From assembly GCA_005402585.1 (NCBI GenBank), contig BIFP01000015.1, forward strand, positions 1 through 64,000: DNA of 64,000 nucleotides. Reading direction: 5' to 3'. This stretch comes from Micromonosporaceae bacterium KJ-029. GTDB lineage: Bacteria; Actinomycetota; Actinomycetes; Mycobacteriales; Micromonosporaceae. Position 1 is the first letter of the stretch, and the number at the start of each line of letters is the position of its first letter. Positions 47,905 through 56,175 of this stretch are shown here, piece by piece. The position numbers and the translations under genes were made by a program. Below the pieces are notes generated by a model. It made no database searches and was not told the DNA's origin. It saw nothing but the letters and a program-made list of their open reading frames with translations.

Positions 47905-49395
47905 TCAGCCGGCTGGCGGCGCCTCCAGGTCGGTCGGCAGCAGTACGCGGAACACCGTGTTCCCGGGCGCGCTCGTCACCCGGACGTCGCCGTGGTGCTT
48001 GTTGACCACGATCCGGTAGGAGATGTCCAGCCCCAGGCCGGTCCCCTCGCCGACCGGCTTGGTGGTGAAGAACGGCTCGAAGATGCGGGGGCGGATCTCC
48101 GGCGGGATGCCGGGGCCGGTGTCCGCGATCTCGACGATCAGCTGGTCGTCGAGACGACCGGTGCGGACGGTCAGGGTGCCCTCGCCCCCCATCGCGCCGA
48201 GCGCGTTGTCGATCAGGTTGCTCCACACCTGGTTCAGCTCGGCGGCGTACGCCGGGATGGATGGCAGGCTGCGGTCGTACTCCCGGACCACCCGGACCCC
48301 GGCGGGAACCTTCGCCTTGAACATCACCAGCGTGGCGTCGAGCAGCTCGTGCACGTCCACCACCTGGTACGGCGCCCGGTCCAGCTGGGAGTACTGCTTG
48401 GCCGCGCCGACCAGGGTGGAGATCCGGATGGCCGCGTCGGCGATCTCCCGCATCAGCAGCTCGGTGTCGACCGTGTAGGTCAGCCACCGCACCGCCGGTT
48501 CCAGGTCCTCCGCGCCCACCGCGGCCCGGACCCGGTTCAGCCAGTCGACGTCCAGCCCGCCACTGACCAGCATCGGCGCCAGCTCCCACCCGGCGGCGAG
48601 CCCCTGGTCGTCCAGCCAGTCGGTCAGCTCGTCCTCGGCGTCGCTGGTCTCCATGGGTGTCAACGGGCGTGCCTTGGCCGCCCGCTCGACCGCCTCATCC
48701 TGCAACGCCACCAGGGCGTGCAGCCGCCGGCTGTCGATCTGGCCGTCGGCGATCCCGGCGAGCTTGTGGCGCATCGCGGCGACCCGCTCCCGGAGGTTCG
48801 AGGTGGCCCGTACCGCCGCGCTCGCCGGGTTGTTCAGCTCGTGGGTCAGTCCCGCCGACAGTGAGCCCAGCGCCAGCAGCCGCTCACGCTCGCCGACCAG
48901 GGTCTGAGTTTCCCGCATGCCGACGAACATTCCCTCCAGCAGATGCATCGCCATCGGGAACCACGAGCGCACCGCGTGGGCGAACTTCTCCGCGGGCAGC
49001 ACGAAGAACTCGGCGTCGGTGAGGGCCCACATGCTGTTGCGGTACTGCCCGTCGTCGCCCAGGTACGCCTGGGTGGCCCCGCCGTACGCGCCGCGCTGGG
49101 AGGTGCGGCTGATCTCCACCTGGTCGCCGTGGACCGTCCGGCACAGCCGCACCGTGCCGTCGAGCAGGACGAAGAAACACTCCGCCGGATCGCCCTCGGC
49201 GTAGACCACCGCACCGGCCTCCCGCCGCTCGACCCGGCCCTGCTCGGCCAGCCAGGCCAACTGTTCGGCGTCGAGCGACTCGAACAGGAACAGCGTCCGG
49301 ACCTCCTCGGGCGCCAACCGTTGCGGGGCCGGGCCGCCCGCCGGTTCGTCGCCGGTCGCCGGCATGTTGCCGGTCGTCGGGCCGCCGGTGGTCAC
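47905..49395 (-). CDS. Cyclic-nucleotide-domain sensor histidine kinase
   Basis: A 496-residue cytoplasmic kinase. Residues about 28-160 are a cyclic-nucleotide-binding-like domain (LFLFESLDAEQLAWLA, VVYAEGDPAECFFVLLDGTV). The dimerisation/phosphoacceptor helix has SLSAGLTHELNNP (His185), and the catalytic domain has N box NLIDNALGA, G1 DTGPGIP, F box FEPFFTTK and G2 GEGTGLGLDISYRI. No membrane segment is present, so the signal is intracellular. Its ATG overlaps the stop of the receiver-flavoprotein gene (49392-49395), so the pair is co-translated and probably forms a two-component system. Confidence 0.9.
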   Translation of the reverse strand: MTTGGPTTGNMPATGDEPAGGPAPQRLAPEEVRTLFLFESLDAEQLAWLAEQGRVERREAGAVVYAEGDPAECFFVLLDGTVRLCRTVHGDQVEISRTSQRGAYGGATQAYLGDDGQYRNSMWALTDAEFFVLPAEKFAHAVRSWFPMAMHLLEGMFVGMRETQTLVGERERLLALGSLSAGLTHELNNPASAAVRATSNLRERVAAMRHKLAGIADGQIDSRRLHALVALQDEAVERAAKARPLTPMETSDAEDELTDWLDDQGLAAGWELAPMLVSGGLDVDWLNRVRAAVGAEDLEPAVRWLTYTVDTELLMREIADAAIRISTLVGAAKQYSQLDRAPYQVVDVHELLDATLVMFKAKVPAGVRVVREYDRSLPSIPAYAAELNQVWSNLIDNALGAMGGEGTLTVRTGRLDDQLIVEIADTGPGIPPEIRPRIFEPFFTTKPVGEGTGLGLDISYRIVVNKHHGDVRVTSAPGNTVFRVLLPTDLEAPPAG

Positions 49396-51050
49396 TGGGC
49401 CTCCAGGTACCGGTGCACCAGCGACACGGCCATCGCGCCCTCACCGACCGCGGAGGCCACCCGTTTCACCGACGCCGCGCGTACGTCGCCGGCGGCGAAC
49501 ACCCCCGGCACGCTCGATTCGAGGTGGTACGGGTCGCGCGGCAGCGACCAGCCCGATGGTCGGCGGCCCCCGGTGACCAGGTCCGGCCCGGTGATCACAA
49601 ATCCCCGCTCGTCGCGGAGCAGGGTGCCGTCCAACCACCCGGTACGCGGCTCGGCTCCGATGAACACGAACAACCAGGACGTGTCCACGTCCCGCTGCTC
49701 GCCGCTGCGGGTGTCCCGCAGCGTCAGCTGCTGCAGGTGCTCGCCGCCCGTGGCGGCCGCCACCTCCGTGTGCGGGTGGACGGTCACCTGCTCGATGCGG
49801 TCGAGCTGGTCGATGAGGTACCGGGACATCGACGTGGTCAGGTCCGCGCCGCGGATCAGCACGTGCACCCGTTCCGCGTAGCGGGAGATGTAGACCGCCG
49901 CCTGTCCCGCCGAGTTCGCCCCGCCCACGATGTAGACGTCCTCGCCGATACAGCCCGGCGCCTCGCTGGCGGCCGAGCCGTAGAACACGCCACGGCCGGT
50001 GAAGTCGGCCAGGCCGGGCGCGCCGAGCATCCGGTACGAGACCCCGGTCGCCAGCACCACCGCGTGCGCGGCGAGCGTCTCACCGTCGCTGAAGCGCAGC
50101 AGCCGCGCCGCCCCGGCCTCCTCCAGCCCGACGACCTCCCGGGTGCTGATCAGCTCGGCGCCGAACTTCAGCGCCTGCCGGCGGGCCCGGTCGGTGAGCT
50201 GCGCCCCGGATACACCGTCCGGAAATCCCAGGTAGTTCTCGATCCGGCTGCTCTGTCCGGCCTGCCCACCGGTGGCCAGTCGCTCCACCAGGACCGTCCG
50301 CAGTCCCTCCGACGCCCCGTACACGGCCGCCCCGAGCCCGGCCGGCCCGCCCCCGACGATCACCAGGTCGTAGAAGTCCGCTGCCGGGGCGACGTTCAGG
50401 CCGACCAGCCCGGCCAGCTCCGCCTCGGACGGCGCCACCAGGGCCTTGCCGTCCGCGGTGACCACCAGCGGCACGTCGGCCGCGGTCACCCCGGCCGCCG
50501 CGAGCAGCCGTCCGGCCTCCGGGTCGTCGACCAGCAGCCACCGGTACGGCACCAGGTTGCGGGCGAGGAAATCGCGTACCGCGAAGGACTCGGCGGACCA
50601 GCGGTGACCGACCACCCTGATCTCCGTCGACGCCGCGTCCGGGCTGGCCGACCACGCTTCGAGCAGTGCGTCGACCACCGGGTAGAGCTTCTCCTCCGGC
50701 GGGTGCCAGGGCTTGAGCAGGTAGTGGTCGAGGTCGACCAGGTTGATCGCGTCGATCGCCGCGCCGGTGTCCGCGTACGCGGTCAGCAGCACCCGTCGCG
50801 CCGCGGGGAAGAGATCCATCGCGGCTTCCAGGAACTCGATGCCGGTCATCTCCGGCATTCGGTAGTCGGCCAGCAGCAGCGCCACCTGCTCGCCGCGCAG
50901 TTTGACCTCGCGCAGCGCGTCCAGCGCCTCTGGGCCGGAGCCGGCGCGGACCACCCGGTACCGGTCGCCGTAGCGACGCCGGAGGTCCCGTGCGACCGCC
51001 CGGGAGACCGCCGGGTCGTCGTCGATCGAGAGGATCACCGGGTTCGCCAT
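49392..51050 (-). CDS. Receiver domain fused to a thioredoxin-reductase-like flavoprotein
   Basis: A 552-residue fusion. Receiver domain 1-125: acidic DDD 10-12, phospho-acceptor Asp62 (LLLADYRMPEM), Thr90 and Lys113 (LLKPWHPP). Residues about 143-218 look like a degenerate glutaredoxin/thioredoxin fold without a CxxC. Residues 226-552 are a thioredoxin-reductase-like oxidoreductase: FAD motif IVGGGPAGLGAAVYG (233), NAD(P) motif YIVGGANSAGQAAVYISR. The redox-active CxxC of true thioredoxin reductases is missing (YGSAASEAPG at that place), so electron transfer to a disulfide is unlikely by the usual route. Output would be a flavin enzyme instead of a DNA-binding domain. ATG at 51050; coupled with the kinase. 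Confidence 0.88.
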   Translation of the reverse strand: MANPVILSIDDDPAVSRAVARDLRRRYGDRYRVVRAGSGPEALDALREVKLRGEQVALLLADYRMPEMTGIEFLEAAMDLFPAARRVLLTAYADTGAAIDAINLVDLDHYLLKPWHPPEEKLYPVVDALLEAWSASPDAASTEIRVVGHRWSAESFAVRDFLARNLVPYRWLLVDDPEAGRLLAAAGVTAADVPLVVTADGKALVAPSEAELAGLVGLNVAPAADFYDLVIVGGGPAGLGAAVYGASEGLRTVLVERLATGGQAGQSSRIENYLGFPDGVSGAQLTDRARRQALKFGAELISTREVVGLEEAGAARLLRFSDGETLAAHAVVLATGVSYRMLGAPGLADFTGRGVFYGSAASEAPGCIGEDVYIVGGANSAGQAAVYISRYAERVHVLIRGADLTTSMSRYLIDQLDRIEQVTVHPHTEVAAATGGEHLQQLTLRDTRSGEQRDVDTSWLFVFIGAEPRTGWLDGTLLRDERGFVITGPDLVTGGRRPSGWSLPRDPYHLESSVPGVFAAGDVRAASVKRVASAVGEGAMAVSLVHRYLEAQ

Positions 51051-51126
51051 GCCCCAATGAAACCACGCCCATGTTCCGGCGACTTTGCCCGTGAACCTCC
51101 GTGACCTGCACACCCGTCGGTCGTGG

Positions 51127-51735
51127 TCAGGACGGGGTGGCCGCCGCCTCCGGCAGGGCACGGAACACGATCGTCAGGCTGAACGACGTCCCGTCGACCT
51201 GGTACGCGAAGCAACCCGGACCGCTGACCGTCGTGGTGGCCGGCAGGTCACTTTCCGGGTTGGCCAGCACGGCGTAGTGCCCACCGTCGCGGGACTCGCC
51301 GGTGTACGAGAACGACGCGGCGGCGGCGCCCGGCGCGTCGATCCGCCCCGCCCGTACCAGCACCGGGCCGCTGTAGCCGGATCCGATCCACCGGACCTTC
51401 TTCGTGTACGTGCCGTCCTGTTGCCGGTCCTGGTCGCGCAGTTGCAGGGCGCCGCCGGTGAAGTAGTCGGCGACCGGGTACAGCGGGCCGGGACCGAGCA
51501 CCCGGCCCGCCTGGTCGGGGTCGGACCAGCGATGCGGCTCGGTGACCGGGCAGGGTTCGCCGGGCGCCACGCTGGGCAGCCGGAGTGGCGGGGCCGGGAA
51601 CTCGGCGGCTGGCGCCGCCGAAGCCGCCGTCGATGCGGGCGCGGACACCGTCGGGGTGTCCGGCGTCCCGCCGTCACAGGCCACCAGCGCCGACACGAGC
51701 GACGCCGCCATCATCACCCGCGCCCGTTTCACCAT
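51127..51735 (-). CDS. Predicted lipoprotein of unknown function
   Basis: A 202-residue protein with a lipoprotein signal: KRARVMMAASLVSALVAC, lipobox LVAC with Cys20. A Ser/Thr/Ala/Pro linker (about 22-50) follows, then a beta-rich domain with WSDPDQAGRVLGPGPLYPVA and two more cysteines (PCPVTEP and PGCFAYQ), possibly disulfide-bonded. It is monocistronic between the flavoprotein gene and the sigma factor gene. No family was recognised. Confidence 0.75.
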   Translation of the reverse strand: MVKRARVMMAASLVSALVACDGGTPDTPTVSAPASTAASAAPAAEFPAPPLRLPSVAPGEPCPVTEPHRWSDPDQAGRVLGPGPLYPVADYFTGGALQLRDQDRQQDGTYTKKVRWIGSGYSGPVLVRAGRIDAPGAAAASFSYTGESRDGGHYAVLANPESDLPATTTVSGPGCFAYQVDGTSFSLTIVFRALPEAAATPS

Positions 51736-51845
51736 CTTCCGAGTATCGACCGACCGTCATGGAAATCGCAGCCCTGGCCTGGCGACATATCCCGTTTCAT
51801 GCCTTCTGTCTTGACCACGAACACCCGATTCGCCGCCGACCCCGA

Positions 51846-53147
51846 CTATCCGGGCCCGGCCCGGTCGAGCAACGCGCGACGCTCGGCGTCGCCGGGTGTC
51901 CGGGCCGCCGCCTCGCGGAACAGCGCCGCCGCCCGTTCGCGGTCGCCCTGCCGGGCGACCAGATCCGCCTCCACCGCGAGGGCCAGCGGATAGGCGTCGA
52001 GCGCGCCGCCGGTCCGGGCCTCGGCGAGCAGGGCCAGCCCGGCCGCCGGCCCGGACGCGTATCCGTGCGCCACGGCGCGGTTGAGCGCGACCACCGGGGT
52101 CGGCTGAAGCCGGATGAGCTGGTCGTAGCACTCCGCGATGCGGCGCCAGTCGGTCTCCTCGGCGCGGGCCGCGGTGGCGTGACAGGCCGCGATCCGGGCC
52201 TGCCACGCGTACGGGCCGGAGTGGGACAGCCGGCCGAGCAGGCGTACGCCCTCGGCGATCGTGACCTGGTCCCAGCGCGACCGGTCCTGCCGGTCGAGCG
52301 GGACCAGGTCGCCGTTCGTGTCCCGCCGGGCCGCGTGGCGGGAATGCTGCAACAGGAAAAGCGCCAGCAACGCCACCGCCTCCGACTGGTCCGGCATGAG
52401 CCGGACCAGCAGCCGGGCCAGCCGGATCGCCTCCTCGGCGAACGCCGGCTCCCCGTCCGCGTCGTACCCCTGGGTGAACAGCAGGTAGAGCACGGCCAAC
52501 ACCCCGGGCAGCCGCTCGGTGAGCGCCGCGCCGCGCGGCACCCGGTACGGGATCCGCGCATCGGCGATCTTCGTCTTGGCGCGGGTCAACCGGCGGGTCA
52601 TCGTCGACTCGCTGACCAGGAAGACCCGGGCGATGTCCGCGGTCGGTACCGCGCAGATCGTTCGCAGGGTCAGCGCGACCCGGGCCTCCAGCGCGAGTGC
52701 CGGATGGCAGCAGGTGAAGATCAGCCGCAGTCGGTCGTCCACGACCTCCTCGGCTGGTTCCGTGGTCGCGGCGGTGAGCGCCAGCACCGCCAGTTCGCGC
52801 AGCTTGCGCCGCTCGACCTCGGCCCGCCGCAGCACGTCGAGGACCCGGTTCCGGGCCACCGTCATCAGCCAGCCGCCCGGGTTCGCCGGTACGCCTTCCA
52901 CCGGCCAGCGGGTCAGCGCGCGGGCCAACGCCTCCTGCGCGCTGTCCTCGGCCAGGGTCCAGTCGCCGGTGATCCGGATCAGCGCCGCAACGATCCGTGG
53001 GTACGCGTCGACGGCCGTGGCCGCGACGGCCTGCGCCGCCGCGGCCCGGCCCGCCGCCGTACCTCCGTCACCGTTCATGGCCCGGTCGGCCGACGCCCGG
53101 TGAGCCGCACCCCCGTCGCGCCGCGCGGCTCGGTCCGGCTCGGTCAC
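51846..53147 (-). CDS. ECF42-type RNA polymerase sigma factor with TPR tail
   Basis: A 433-residue sigma factor if started at GTG 53147, which overlaps the stop of the upstream DGPF/YCII gene (GTGA); an ATG at 53078 gives 410 residues. Region 2 is visible as ITGDWTLAEDSAQEALARAL and the RWPVEGVPANPGGWLMTVAR block, region 4 as LRTICAVPTADIARVFLVSE and STMTRRLTRAKTKI. The C-terminal 200 residues are helical TPR-like repeats (ALNRAVAHGYASGPAAGLAL). This combination and the adjacent DGPF protein define the ECF42 group, in which the TPR extension takes the place of an anti-sigma factor. It has no anti-sigma gene nearby. Confidence 0.9.
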   Translation of the reverse strand: MTEPDRAARRDGGAAHRASADRAMNGDGGTAAGRAAAAQAVAATAVDAYPRIVAALIRITGDWTLAEDSAQEALARALTRWPVEGVPANPGGWLMTVARNRVLDVLRRAEVERRKLRELAVLALTAATTEPAEEVVDDRLRLIFTCCHPALALEARVALTLRTICAVPTADIARVFLVSESTMTRRLTRAKTKIADARIPYRVPRGAALTERLPGVLAVLYLLFTQGYDADGEPAFAEEAIRLARLLVRLMPDQSEAVALLALFLLQHSRHAARRDTNGDLVPLDRQDRSRWDQVTIAEGVRLLGRLSHSGPYAWQARIAACHATAARAEETDWRRIAECYDQLIRLQPTPVVALNRAVAHGYASGPAAGLALLAEARTGGALDAYPLALAVEADLVARQGDRERAAALFREAAARTPGDAERRALLDRAGPG

Positions 53148-53479
53148 TGATCGACGTCGGCAAACGGCCGGATCTCGATGCGTCCCGCCCAGGCCATCGG
53201 GTGCGCGCGGGCGACCTCGATCGCCTCGTCCAGATCCGCGCACTCCAGCAGATCGAAGCCGACGATCATCTCCTTGACCTCGGCGAACGGGCCGTCGGAG
53301 ACCAGAAGTTGGCCGTTGCGTACCCGTACCGTGGTCGCGGCCGACGCCGGCGCCAGTTGTGCGCCCTGCAGGCGCCGTCCGGCGGCGTCGTTCTGCGCCA
53401 CCCACGCCTCGACGTCGGGATAGTTCTCGTGGTCCGGGTCCGGCTCCACGTCGGTGCAGACCAACATCATGTACTTCAC
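53144..53479 (-). CDS. DGPF/YCII-family protein of the ECF42 locus
   Basis: A 111-residue protein starting at GTG 53479 with GGGAGG 8 nt upstream. It has the YCII/DGPF fold: KYMMLVCTDVE at the start, LVSDGPFAEVKEMIVGFDLL (the DGPF motif) and the helix DLDEAIEVARAHPMAWAG followed by IEIRPF. It is invariably the neighbour of ECF42 sigma factors, and its stop overlaps the sigma start (GTGA). Its exact role is unknown, possibly a small-molecule sensor or an enzyme. Confidence 0.9.
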   Translation of the reverse strand: MKYMMLVCTDVEPDPDHENYPDVEAWVAQNDAAGRRLQGAQLAPASAATTVRVRNGQLLVSDGPFAEVKEMIVGFDLLECADLDEAIEVARAHPMAWAGRIEIRPFADVDQ

Positions 53480-53503
53480 GTCAGGTCCTCCCTGATTCCA
53501 TCA

Positions 53504-53533
53504 TCGTGACGAGTGGTTCCACTGTCGTGACGA
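53504..53533. promoter_or_regulatory. 21-bp-spaced direct repeat upstream of the ECF42 operon
   Basis: TCGTGACGA occurs at 53504-53512 and again, identically, at 53525-53533, a period of 21 bp (two helical turns), 25-54 bp upstream of the DGPF/YCII start. On the minus strand it reads TCGTCACGA. Repeats with two-turn spacing are typical of sites bound on one face by a dimeric regulator, or of overlapping promoter elements. No matching regulator was identified. Confidence 0.45.
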
Positions 53534-53591
53534 ACGGCGGACCGGCCATCGGACAACCCCGCATCCCCATCTTCGACCTGACGGGCGCTCA

Positions 53592-53753
53592 GAGACTGTC
53601 GGGAAACCCCGGGGCGAGCGAGGCGGAGTCCAGGCGGCGATCCGGCAAGGCGGAGATCGGTCCGGATACCGGTGTTGTATCCGGACCGATCTCCAACGCC
53701 GCCGGTCGTCGGCTGGGCCCGCCGCAGCCGCCGCGAGGTTTCCCGGCAGTCTC
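53592..53753. mobile_element. 162-bp inverted-repeat (MITE-like) element
   Basis: The ends are inverted repeats: left gagactgtcgggaaaccccg, right (read inward on the minus strand) gagactgccgggaaacctcg, with only a few differences over about 27 bp. The element is flanked by a 3-bp direct repeat TCA (53589-53591 and 53754-53756), which reads TGA on the minus strand. Its centre holds a perfect 18-bp hairpin: 53652-53669 with 53677-53694, loop CGGTGTT. No open frame encodes a transposase. TNA target duplication and GAG ends are reminiscent of IS5-family (IS1031-type) elements, from which this non-autonomous element may derive. The right end abuts the TGA stop of the GNAT gene. Confidence 0.75.
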
Positions 53754-54389
53754 TCAGCCCCGAGCGGCCGGCGCGGGTCGCCACATCGGCCTCAGCACGG
53801 GCCCGCCGTCGGGCAGCGCCAACGGTCGCCCGTGGTCGTGGAAGCCATGGCGCAGGTAGAGCCGACGGCTCCGCTCGGTGGAGGCTTCCAGATACGTCGG
53901 CAGGCCGTCGGCGTCCGCCGCAGCCAGCCCTCCGGCGAGGAGCGCACCGCCGACGCCATGGCTCCGCAGATCGGCCCGGACGCCCATCGAAGCGAGGTAG
54001 ACGTGGGGTTCCCCAGGGCGGTGGGTGGTCACCAGTTCGCTGACCACCGCCAGGCGTCGGGCGACGACGTCGGCGTCACCCGAGGGCTCCGCCGACCGCG
54101 CGACCTCGTGCTCGACAGCCACAGTGTTGGCGGGCCGTAGCCACATGGACACCCCGACGAGGGCTCCGTCGGGCAGTTCGGCGACGGTCACCTGGGCGTC
54201 GCCGATCACCGCGGAGAGCAGCTCGCGGAACATCGGGATGGCCCGCGCGGCGCGGTCCGCCGGGTCGGGGATCACCCAGGACAGCACGGCCTCGTCGGTG
54301 AACGCGGCGGCGTAGGCGGACGTCAGGACATCGATCTCCGCGGGTACAGCGCGACGGACGCGTACGGCGGCAGCAGGGGACAGGGACAC
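53754..54389 (-). CDS. GNAT-family N-acetyltransferase
   Basis: A 211-residue acyltransferase. N-terminal strand VRVRRAVPAEIDVLTSAYAA, acetyl-CoA-binding loop RSHGVGGALLAGGLAAADAD (motif A, R-x-x-G-x-G/A) and YLEASTERSRRLYLRHGFHD (motif B, with the Tyr near the typical catalytic position). Substrate unknown. The GTG at 54389 has GGAGG 4-5 nt upstream; the longer frame is rejected. Its stop TGA is also one of the target duplications flanking the adjacent mobile element. It is divergent from the TetR gene, with a palindrome in between. Confidence 0.85.
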   Translation of the reverse strand: MSLSPAAAVRVRRAVPAEIDVLTSAYAAAFTDEAVLSWVIPDPADRAARAIPMFRELLSAVIGDAQVTVAELPDGALVGVSMWLRPANTVAVEHEVARSAEPSGDADVVARRLAVVSELVTTHRPGEPHVYLASMGVRADLRSHGVGGALLAGGLAAADADGLPTYLEASTERSRRLYLRHGFHDHGRPLALPDGGPVLRPMWRPAPAARG

Positions 54390-54470
54390 CGGACCTCCTC
54401 GATCGGGCGGGGCGCCTTGGAGGCGGCCCCTCTTCGATGCTGGTCGGCCGGCACCGCGACGGGGAGTATT

Positions 54471-54494
54471 TACGTCACGACGGTCACGGTGACG
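54471..54494. promoter_or_regulatory. Palindromic operator candidate upstream of the TetR gene
   Basis: GTCAC-G-GTGAC (54483-54493) is a near-perfect 11-bp palindrome, and a further CGTCAC at 54473-54478 pairs with GTGACG at 54489-54494, giving overlapping half-sites. It lies 15 bp before the TetR start and between two divergent genes, a typical place for TetR autoregulation. Confidence 0.45.
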
Positions 54495-54508
54495 AAAGAG
54501 AGGGCTGG

Positions 54509-55333
54509 ATGGCCGGGTCGGTGTGTGTCGAGTGCGGCGCGGAACTGGCCTCGCACTCCGGCCGGGGGCGGCCCCGGCGCTACTGCTCGCGTGGTTGCCA
54601 GGCGCGCGCCTACCGCCGCCGCCGGGACCAGGGCCGCACCGCATCGCACCGACGGCCGGCCGGCACCCGGGAGGCCGGCGGCACCGCGACCACCCGGGAC
54701 GAACTGGTCGGCGTCGCGGTGCGGCTGGCCGACTCGGCCGGCCTGGACGCGGTGTCCATACGCGCCGTCGCCGACCGCGCCGGGCTCACCCCCGACCGGG
54801 TCTACCGATGGGTACGCAATCGGGACGACCTGCTCGCGGCAATGGCTGAACAGGTGCTCGGCGCCCCGCAGGCCCCCGACCCTGTTCGCCGGGCCGCGCG
54901 CGAGCGCCTCGAACGGCTCGCCCGCCGGGAGTGGTCGCTCTACCGCCGGCACCCGTGGTTGCTGGCCATCCTCGCGAAGTCCCGGCCACCGACAGGCCCG
55001 GCGGTGCTGGCGATGGTCGACGACACCATGGACGTCCTCACCGCCTCCGGGCACGACCTGCCGGACGCCTTTGCCGGCTACCTCGCGCTGAGCGGTTACG
55101 TCCAGGGCATGGCGCTGCTGCACACCGCCGAGCACGCCGAGCGTGCGGCCAGCGACGCCACCTGGGGAACCTGGTGGTCACACACCTTCGCCCGGCTGGA
55201 GCGCGCCGGTCGTACCCGCGGGCGCCCCTGGCTGACCGACGCCCGACCGGCCTCCGACGAGGAGGTGGACCGGGAGTTGGAGCGCTGGTTCGAGTTCGGC
55301 CTGGCCCGCCTGCTGGACGGCCTGACTCGGTAG
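54509..55333 (+). CDS. TetR-family regulator with N-terminal zinc-finger
   Basis: A 274-residue protein. Residues 4-40 hold a short zinc-finger (CVECGAEL ... YCSRGCQARAYRRRR), followed by a linker and a TetR DNA-binding domain (about 65-110: DELVGVAVRLADSAGLDAVS, IRAVADRAGLTPDRVYRWVR) and a C-terminal ligand/dimer domain. The zinc-finger/TetR fusion is found in actinobacteria. ATG at 54509 after GAGAGGGCTG. The ligand is unknown; the palindrome just upstream suggests autoregulation and possibly control of the divergent GNAT gene. Confidence 0.85.
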   Translation: MAGSVCVECGAELASHSGRGRPRRYCSRGCQARAYRRRRDQGRTASHRRPAGTREAGGTATTRDELVGVAVRLADSAGLDAVSIRAVADRAGLTPDRVYRWVRNRDDLLAAMAEQVLGAPQAPDPVRRAARERLERLARREWSLYRRHPWLLAILAKSRPPTGPAVLAMVDDTMDVLTASGHDLPDAFAGYLALSGYVQGMALLHTAEHAERAASDATWGTWWSHTFARLERAGRTRGRPWLTDARPASDEEVDRELERWFEFGLARLLDGLTR

Positions 55334-55383
55334 GGCCTGCGGCGGCCCGCCAAGCCCCGCCAGGGACTCCGGCACAGGCCCTA
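55331..55383. terminator. Inverted repeat joining two convergent TAG stops
   Basis: TAGGGCCTG (55331-55339) and CAGGCCCTA (55375-55383) are perfect complements separated by 35 nt. The left TAG is the stop codon of the TetR gene and the right CTA is the stop codon of the NicO gene on the other strand. This symmetric stem should end transcription from both directions. Confidence 0.65.
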
Positions 55384-56175
55384 TGCGGCGAGGGCGGAGA
55401 CGGCGGCGGCCACGTAGAGGCAGCCGCCGAGACAGACCGCCACCCCGGCGATCGCCGGCGTCCAGGCCGACAGGCTGGAAGCCAGGGCCCAATTCCGGGT
55501 GCGGCCGGACAGCAGGGCGTGTCCCCGGATGGTCAGTACACCCACACCGGTCAGCGTCAACGCCATCCCCACCCCGAACGCGAGCACGATCACCACCGCG
55601 CCCACGGAGCGGCCGGTGAGCAGCCCACTGACCAGGATGAGAAAGGCCGAAGGGGAGGGCAGCAACCCGCCGGAGAGGCCGAGCGCGACCAGTCCACGAC
55701 GCGACCACGGGTCGACCGGGTGATCGTGGTGATCGTGATCGTGGTGGTGGTGGTGGTGGGCGTCCCCGCCGGCATGATCGTGGTGATGGTGGTGATGGCC
55801 CTGCCGGCGCCGGCGCAGGTGTCGACGGATCAGGTGCGCGCCGACTCCGATCACCACGATCCCAGCGAGCACCTGGAGCACGGCGGTGATCGTCTTCGTG
55901 CCGAGGCTGGCCGCACCGCTCAATCCGGTCCAGGCCAGCGCCAGCACCAGGACGGAGAACGTGTGCATCACCGCGACGATGACGCCCAGGCGTAGTGCGT
56001 CCTGGTAGCGGCCTCGCGTACCGACCAGATAGGCGGCGGTGATGCTTTTGCCGTGTCCCGGGGCCAGGGCGTGCGCCGCGCCCACACCCACCGCGACGAC
56101 CAGGGCGATCCAGAACAGGGCGCTGTTGTCGAACAGGGCCACCAGTCGCTCATCGAGTCCGTTGAGGCCGTTCAT
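55381..56175 (-). CDS. NicO-family nickel/cobalt transporter or exporter
   Basis: A 264-residue membrane protein with about six to seven helices. The HALAPGHGK motif in helix 1 is the signature HX4-type metal site of NicO/RcnA/HoxN-like transporters. A cytoplasmic loop (about 125-160) contains roughly 19 His and several Asp residues (two HHHHHH runs), which can buffer or sense Ni2+, Co2+ or Zn2+. The ATG at 56175 overlaps the stop of the upstream gene (ATGA). The upstream secreted protein with a C-terminal anchor is a likely partner. The direction (efflux or uptake) cannot be read from sequence. Confidence 0.88.
   Translation of the reverse strand: MNGLNGLDERLVALFDNSALFWIALVVAVGVGAAHALAPGHGKSITAAYLVGTRGRYQDALRLGVIVAVMHTFSVLVLALAWTGLSGAASLGTKTITAVLQVLAGIVVIGVGAHLIRRHLRRRRQGHHHHHHDHAGGDAHHHHHHDHDHHDHPVDPWSRRGLVALGLSGGLLPSPSAFLILVSGLLTGRSVGAVVIVLAFGVGMALTLTGVGVLTIRGHALLSGRTRNWALASSLSAWTPAIAGVAVCLGGCLYVAAAVSALAA

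Noticed and set aside
49392..51050. True thioredoxin reductase
   Set aside because: The CxxC redox-active motif is missing at the expected place and a receiver domain is fused at the N-terminus.
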